Source: Flavobacteriales bacterium UBA4466 (GTDB taxonomy: Bacteria > Bacteroidota > Bacteroidia > Flavobacteriales_D > Sanyastnellaceae). From it: DNA of 42,351 nucleotides. Below the pieces are notes generated by a model, which worked only from the letters and a program-made list of their open reading frames with translations, searched no databases and was not told the origin of the DNA. Both the position numbers and the translations under genes were made by a program. The first letter of the stretch is position 1. Every line of letters starts with the position of its first letter. This document shows positions 38,192-42,351 of this stretch, piece after piece. The stretch is from NCBI GenBank assembly GCA_905182895.1, contig CAJJDD010000015.1, positions 1 through 42,351 on the forward strand, given 5' to 3'.

Positions 38192-39220
38192 TTATTTTTC
38201 TTCTTTGATTAATTCTAGAATTCGTTCTTCTTCTCTGGCAGAGAAGCCATTTCTGTCTTTTCTTCCAATAACAGAAAACCCAAGGTACTTTTTAGGATTG
38301 GTGTAAATGTCATTTAACAGATACTGTAACTCTTGGTTTGTTTGCTCTATTTCTACGATTAATGAGTCTGAGTTTAAGACTTGGGCTAAAGAACCATCTC
38401 CATTATTTATTTTGTCGGTAATCTCCGCGAGCTCGCCCATGGTTTGATTTAGACCGTAAATAATGGTAGCGAATTCTATTTGAGCCAGAGTATCTGAGAT
38501 ACTGGCAAAGTTGTTTATAATCGTATCTAGCGCTCCACTGTTATCATTGAAGTTTTCTGTAATACTCTCTACATTAGACATCACCGCTCCGAAGGCATCT
38601 CTGTTTTCTTCTACCATTCCGTCCACTCTATTAAAGGTGGCTTCTAGCGTACTCATGGACCTTTGTAAAGACTCGAAAATAAGAGGAAGGCCTTGTGTGG
38701 CGTCATCTTCGAAAATGGCGCTTACACTTAGCACTACTTTGTCTACACTTCCGACTAATTTCTCTATACTTTGTTTGAGTGGCTCTAGCTCTGCGGTTAC
38801 TTGCTCGGCTATGTCTTGTTGAATAGACGCCTCTAGCATACTTCCTTCTTCAGCGGGTTTCATGGAGTCTCCTAGCTTTAGCTCTATCACCTTAGAGCTT
38901 AAAATACTTCCGCCTATTTCTGCTATTGTGTTATGAGGAATAAAAAGATCGGGGTTGTCTACGGTGAATTCTATTCGCCATCCAGCCTCAGAATTACCCA
39001 TAGAGTCTACATATAATTCTATACTTTTAACTCGCCCTACTTTATTTCCTTGGTAAACCACTGAGCTGCTTACTGCTAATCCAGCCGTGTTTTTATAAAT
39101 GGAGTAATACCCTGTTTCACCAGAAGAGAATAGATTCACTCCTTTTAAATAGTTCATTCCCCAGATTCCGCCTACTAAGGCTACCAGCACTACTAATCCT
39201 ATTTTAACTTCTTTAGACAT
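38192..39220 (-). CDS. MCE/MlaD-family lipid transport protein
   Basis: An intact 342-residue inner-membrane-anchored periplasmic protein: one N-terminal helix (IGLVVLVALVGGIWGMNYL), then a single MCE domain (GVNLFSSGETGYYSIYKNTAG, VVYQGNKVGRVKSIEL, IGGSILSSKVIELKLGDS), and a long helical C-terminal tail with regular hydrophobic spacing. MCE proteins such as MlaD carry phospholipids between the membranes with an ABC transporter (MlaEFB), which is not encoded in this window. It starts immediately after the amidase stop, so the two are translationally linked. Its place beside an amidase and lptD fits envelope biogenesis. Confidence 0.9.
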   Translation of the reverse strand: MSKEVKIGLVVLVALVGGIWGMNYLKGVNLFSSGETGYYSIYKNTAGLAVSSSVVYQGNKVGRVKSIELYVDSMGNSEAGWRIEFTVDNPDLFIPHNTIAEIGGSILSSKVIELKLGDSMKPAEEGSMLEASIQQDIAEQVTAELEPLKQSIEKLVGSVDKVVLSVSAIFEDDATQGLPLIFESLQRSMSTLEATFNRVDGMVEENRDAFGAVMSNVESITENFNDNSGALDTIINNFASISDTLAQIEFATIIYGLNQTMGELAEITDKINNGDGSLAQVLNSDSLIVEIEQTNQELQYLLNDIYTNPKKYLGFSVIGRKDRNGFSAREEERILELIKEEK

Positions 39221-40426
39221 TTATTTTTTTTCCATTCCTAAGGCTTCTCTCAAGTCTAGGCGTTTATTTCCATTAAAAGCTATAATAAAAGCATCTTCAT
39301 ATCCTAAATCTCTGATTTCTGCCTGTAACATCTTGGCTGTCTCATAATTAGAGAATCTTCCTGTGGTGTACTTATAAAGCCCGTTGCTAATATACTCATC
39401 CACCTCTGTAAGACCTTTAAAGTTTTCTGGTTTTATCTCCACAGGTTGACTATTAGTAGAGAATTGTATTACGTTATTACAAGGATTTCACAATTTTTGG
39501 CCTTTTCCTTTTTTTCCTTTTTGGTCTCTTTAGAAGTTTCCAACACTGTTTCCACAGTGGTTGCTATTACTTCTGTTTTAGGTTTTGATTTCACGATTTC
39601 TTGTGAGAAAGTTACCCCTTCTATCTCACTTTTATATTCTCTAAAAGCTCGGTAAAGAGCGGAGGCCATATAGTCCTGACCATTAGTAGAATGTAAGAAA
39701 TTTTCTTCTTCTTTATTTGTCAAGAACCCAAGTTCAACCAAGCAACTAGGCATCGTGGTATATGAAATAACATAATATCCAGCCTGTTTAACTCCTCGAT
39801 CTCTTCTTTTAACTCGCTCTCTAAACTGATCTTGTATTTTCTTAGAAAGGTTTAAACTTTGATTCAGAAACACATTCTGTCTCATTGAAAGTTTAATATA
39901 CGTATCAGGGTCTTTCGGATCGAATCCTTTATAATTCTCTTCGTAGTTGTCTTCTAAAAAGATAGATTGGTTTTCTCTAATCGCTGTTTGTAAACTGGCT
40001 TCAGATTTATGCATTCCCATCACGAAGGTCTCTGTTCCATAGGCAGCAGGGCTAGCAGCATTGCAATGCACAGAGATAAATAAATCTGCTTGAGCTCTAT
40101 TAGCTATAGATACTCTTTCTCTCAACTCTAAGAATGTATCTGTACTTCTGGTATAGATAACTTGAACGTCTTTATGGTTGTCTTCTATAAATTTACCTAA
40201 TTGCAACGCTACATCTAAAGAAATATCTTTTTCAGTTTTTTTCCTAGTCTTAGTTCCGAGAGTACCAGAATCTTTTCCTCCATGACCGGCATCTATAACC
40301 ACTACTTTTACAGCGTTACCAGAGGAGTATGGTGAAGAAGTATATGACATTAGAATTACTGCAGACGCAAGAATTCCTAGAACTATGCGTTTTACTCCAA
40401 TGTGAATTGTTCAGAAAAGCACTCAT
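39221..40426 (-). CDS. N-acetylmuramoyl-L-alanine amidase with SPOR-like domain, frameshifted
   Basis: A periplasmic zinc amidase of the AmiC/Amidase_3 type that cleaves the peptide stem from peptidoglycan at division. Starting at ATG 40426 a signal sequence is recovered (MSAFLNN, then after one added base IVLGILASAVILMSY). The catalytic domain has VVVIDAGHGGKDSGTLG (His and Glu-region), RVSIANRAQADLFISVHCNA, CLVELGFLTNKEEE and NRAQ-type helices. A Lys/Glu-rich linker (KKEKKEKAKN) and, across a break near 39465, a C-terminal SPOR-like domain (YTTGRFSNYETAKMLQ) follow; it probably localises the enzyme to septal glycan. A GCGTTGCAA word is at 40201. Confidence 0.9.
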
Positions 40427-40454
40427 GACTAATATGTTTTAAACCTTGTTTATT

Positions 40455-40462
40455 TAGCTTTG
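40455..40462 (+). promoter_or_regulatory. putative -7 promoter element TAGCTTTG of lptD
   Basis: TAGCTTTG in the 76-bp divergent gap, about 40 bases before the lptD ATG at 40503. Confidence 0.4.
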
Positions 40463-40484
40463 CAGGCACTTTTGGTAGCTTGCA

Positions 40485-40492
40485 CAAATTTA
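40485..40492 (-). promoter_or_regulatory. putative -7 promoter element TAAATTTG of the amidase operon
   Basis: The minus-strand TAAATTTG in the same 76-bp gap, about 58 bases before the amidase ATG at 40426. It lies downstream of the lptD element, so the two predicted transcripts overlap head to head. Confidence 0.35.
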
Positions 40493-40502
40493 CCAGTCAT
40501 AG

Positions 40503-42351
40503 ATGTTAGGAAGGTATCCATATTACGAGTTTATAACGAAGAAGCTGTTCATTCTTTGCGGTCTTCTCGTGGGGTTAATTTCGGTTCAATCTCAAACGTT
40601 AGAACTAACTGACTCCCTTAATAACGAACTAATAGTGATAGGTAGTACAGTGGTTACTCTAGATACGCTTAGTTCGGATTTGCAGTATCCTATTTTCTAC
40701 GATGCTAATGACTCAATCATATTTGATGCCAAAAACAATAGAGTGCTGCTTTATGGGACGGCTATTATCAAGTATGATGACATAGAATTGGCCTCAGATT
40801 TCATTTCTTACGATTTCGCTTCTAGCGTTGTCAGCGCTAAGGGTTTACCTGATAGTTTAGGGGTGCTTCAGGGGAACCCCGTTTTTAAGCAGGGAAGTGA
40901 TACTTATAAGCCTGACTCTATGAGTTTCAACTTCTCAAACGAAAAAGCTTATATCAGCAATGTGGTGACGCAAAACGGTGAGTTTTATCTGCACTCTGCC
41001 CATACAAAAAGGCTAAATGCAGAGAAAATATATTTAGGGAAAACCAAGATTACAACTTGCGACAAGCCTAATCCACATTTTCATTTTCATGTGAAAAAAG
41101 CAGCACTTGTGAAAAATGAAAAAGGAAGCAAAATAGTGTCTGGTCCTGTAGTTCTGAAGTTCAGAAAAATACCTACGCCTTTGGCTCTTCCATTTGGGTG
41201 GTTTCCTAATAGTGCTGAGAGAAGTAAAGGAATTATAGTTCCGTCATACGGAAACGCAGAAAGTCTGGGATACTTTTTTAGAGACTTTGGGTATTATTAT
41301 CCCATAAGTGAGTATGTAGATACGAGAGTTCTGGCAGATATTTATACCAGAGGTAGTTGGGCGTTAAAAAATGTAACAGCTTATAAGAAAAAGTATAGGT
41401 ATAATGGGCGTTTCAATGTTACGTTTTCTAAGATTAAGAATGGTTTTAAGGAGCTGAACAATTACTCGGAAAACACGGATTTCTTTGTGAGTTGGAGTCA
41501 TACATTAGATTCTAAAGCTCGGCCTAACTTGAGGTTTTCTGCTAGTGTAAATGCGGGAACGAGCTCTAACTTTAGAAATAATTTCAATTCTAGCCAAGAT
41601 AATTACTTGGCCAATACATTTAGCTCTAGTGTATCTGTTACTAGAAGTGGGCTCAGTTTTTTCAATGGAAAAATCCCAGCTACTTTAACTGCCAGTGCTA
41701 GACATTCTCAAAACACCAGCACGAGAATAGTTTCTTTTACCCTTCCACAGTTGAGTTTTCAGACCAATAGAATTTATCCTTTTAAATCTAAGCAGTCTAA
41801 AACTAGAGGAGCTTTAGGGCAGGCAGTTCAAGGATTCGGATTAACCTACACTGGGAATTACGAAAACAGAGCAACTTTAAGAGAACAAGATATTCGTCTA
41901 AATGCTTTAGGCGCAGTAGCCAATGATTTTAACTCTGGCCTCAGAAATCAGTTTAGTGCCTCTACTAGTATAAAAGCGGGAGTATTTAGTATTAATCCAT
42001 CTTTAGGATTTAGCTCTAATATTTACAGAGAAACATTACGGCTTACTTATGATCAAGAGAATTTAATAGCACAAGAAGACACGATTACAGGGCTAGATGC
42101 TTCGTATAACTGGAATGCGTCTATTAACGCTACTACCAAGGCTTTCGGTACGTTTACTTTTAGAAATGGAAAAAACATAAAAGCTATAAGACATACGATT
42201 ACTCCTTCGGTAGGATTTCGGTATAGACCCAAAACAGGGAGTAGGGAATTCGGTTTTTTCGGGGATGATGGAGAAGAGGTTAGTTATGACCCGCAGCAAA
42301 TAGGGATCTTTAATTCTGCCACTAATTATAATAATAGCGGTTCTGTTACAT
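40503..42351 (+). CDS. lptD: LPS-assembly outer-membrane protein LptD, 5' part
   Basis: The open frame from ATG 40503 runs 616 codons to the window edge without a break. A signal peptide (TKKLFILCGLLVGLISVQSQ) precedes an OstA/LptA-like N-terminal beta-jellyroll (about residues 65-220; IFDAKNNRVLLYGTAIIKYD, LASDFISYDFASSVVSAKGL, TKITTCDKPNPHFHFHVKKA) and then the alternating beta strands of the LptD barrel (PLALPFGWFPNSAERSKGII, LGYFFRDFGYYYPISEYVDT). It inserts lipopolysaccharide in the outer leaflet. The next part of the gene is beyond the window. It is divergent from the amidase with a shared promoter region. Confidence 0.92.
   Translation, partial: MLGRYPYYEFITKKLFILCGLLVGLISVQSQTLELTDSLNNELIVIGSTVVTLDTLSSDLQYPIFYDANDSIIFDAKNNRVLLYGTAIIKYDDIELASDFISYDFASSVVSAKGLPDSLGVLQGNPVFKQGSDTYKPDSMSFNFSNEKAYISNVVTQNGEFYLHSAHTKRLNAEKIYLGKTKITTCDKPNPHFHFHVKKAALVKNEKGSKIVSGPVVLKFRKIPTPLALPFGWFPNSAERSKGIIVPSYGNAESLGYFFRDFGYYYPISEYVDTRVLADIYTRGSWALKNVTAYKKKYRYNGRFNVTFSKIKNGFKELNNYSENTDFFVSWSHTLDSKARPNLRFSASVNAGTSSNFRNNFNSSQDNYLANTFSSSVSVTRSGLSFFNGKIPATLTASARHSQNTSTRIVSFTLPQLSFQTNRIYPFKSKQSKTRGALGQAVQGFGLTYTGNYENRATLREQDIRLNALGAVANDFNSGLRNQFSASTSIKAGVFSINPSLGFSSNIYRETLRLTYDQENLIAQEDTITGLDASYNWNASINATTKAFGTFTFRNGKNIKAIRHTITPSVGFRYRPKTGSREFGFFGDDGEEVSYDPQQIGIFNSATNYNNSGSVT

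Noticed and set aside
40058-40069. GCATTGCAATGC palindrome as another copy of the GCGTTGCAA word
   Set aside because: It differs at the third base and on the other side; I counted only exact matches.

Overview
This window is about 42 kb of an AT-rich bacterial chromosome from the Bacteroidota, most likely a marine Flavobacteriales lineage. The evidence is a type IX secretion (T9SS) sorting-domain protein with an 'anchor B' propeller, the Bacteroidota-only small protein DUF4295 beside rpmG and ftsY, a Bacteroidota-style LolA/FtsK pair, and several copies of the Bacteroidota promoter -7 element TAnnTTTG just upstream of genes. I saw no tRNA, rRNA, CRISPR array, prophage or transposase gene.

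Layout. 1-5.6 kb: the start of a pepD-like peptidase, a metallophosphoesterase, a GT-C-like membrane protein and an RND/MMPL exporter, all badly broken by frameshifts. 5.6-9.7 kb: maf divergent from guaA, then a LysM/periplasmic-binding-like protein. 9.7-14.6 kb: a SpoIIE-type PP2C phosphatase facing lolA and ftsK across a perfect bidirectional terminator. 14.7-17.5 kb: rpmG, DUF4295, ftsY and rimO. 17.4-25.5 kb: an accessory stretch with a T9SS cargo protein, a truncated YHS-domain gene, a cysteine dioxygenase plus cysteine-sulfinate decarboxylase operon (hypotaurine/taurine synthesis), a divergent sodium:solute symporter and a BaiN/HI0933-type flavoprotein. 25.5-25.9 kb: an intergenic region with a candidate structured RNA or MITE. 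25.9-33.7 kb: queE, a patatin, a Fur-family regulator, acetyl-CoA synthetase, an AhpD-like protein, a BatA/VWA-like membrane protein and fabG. 33.8-42.3 kb: a SulP transporter, a two-gene heterodisulfide-reductase-like iron-sulfur module, an MCE/MlaD lipid-transfer protein, an N-acetylmuramoyl-L-alanine amidase and, divergently, the start of lptD. This last block is concerned mainly with envelope biogenesis.

Sequence quality matters here. About twenty genes, including essential ones (ftsK, ftsY, guaA, fabG), are broken by one-base length errors, mostly in short homopolymers. I read these as assembly errors, not pseudogenes, and give each gene its full reconstructed span. Errors are densest in the first 6 kb.

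The main observations are: a 9-base word, GCGTTGCAA, present 11 times where well under one is expected; an animal-like CDO/CSAD taurine module; a candidate ~180-nt folded RNA or MITE before queE; and -7 promoter elements lying only 4-9 bases from start codons, which suggests leaderless mRNAs.
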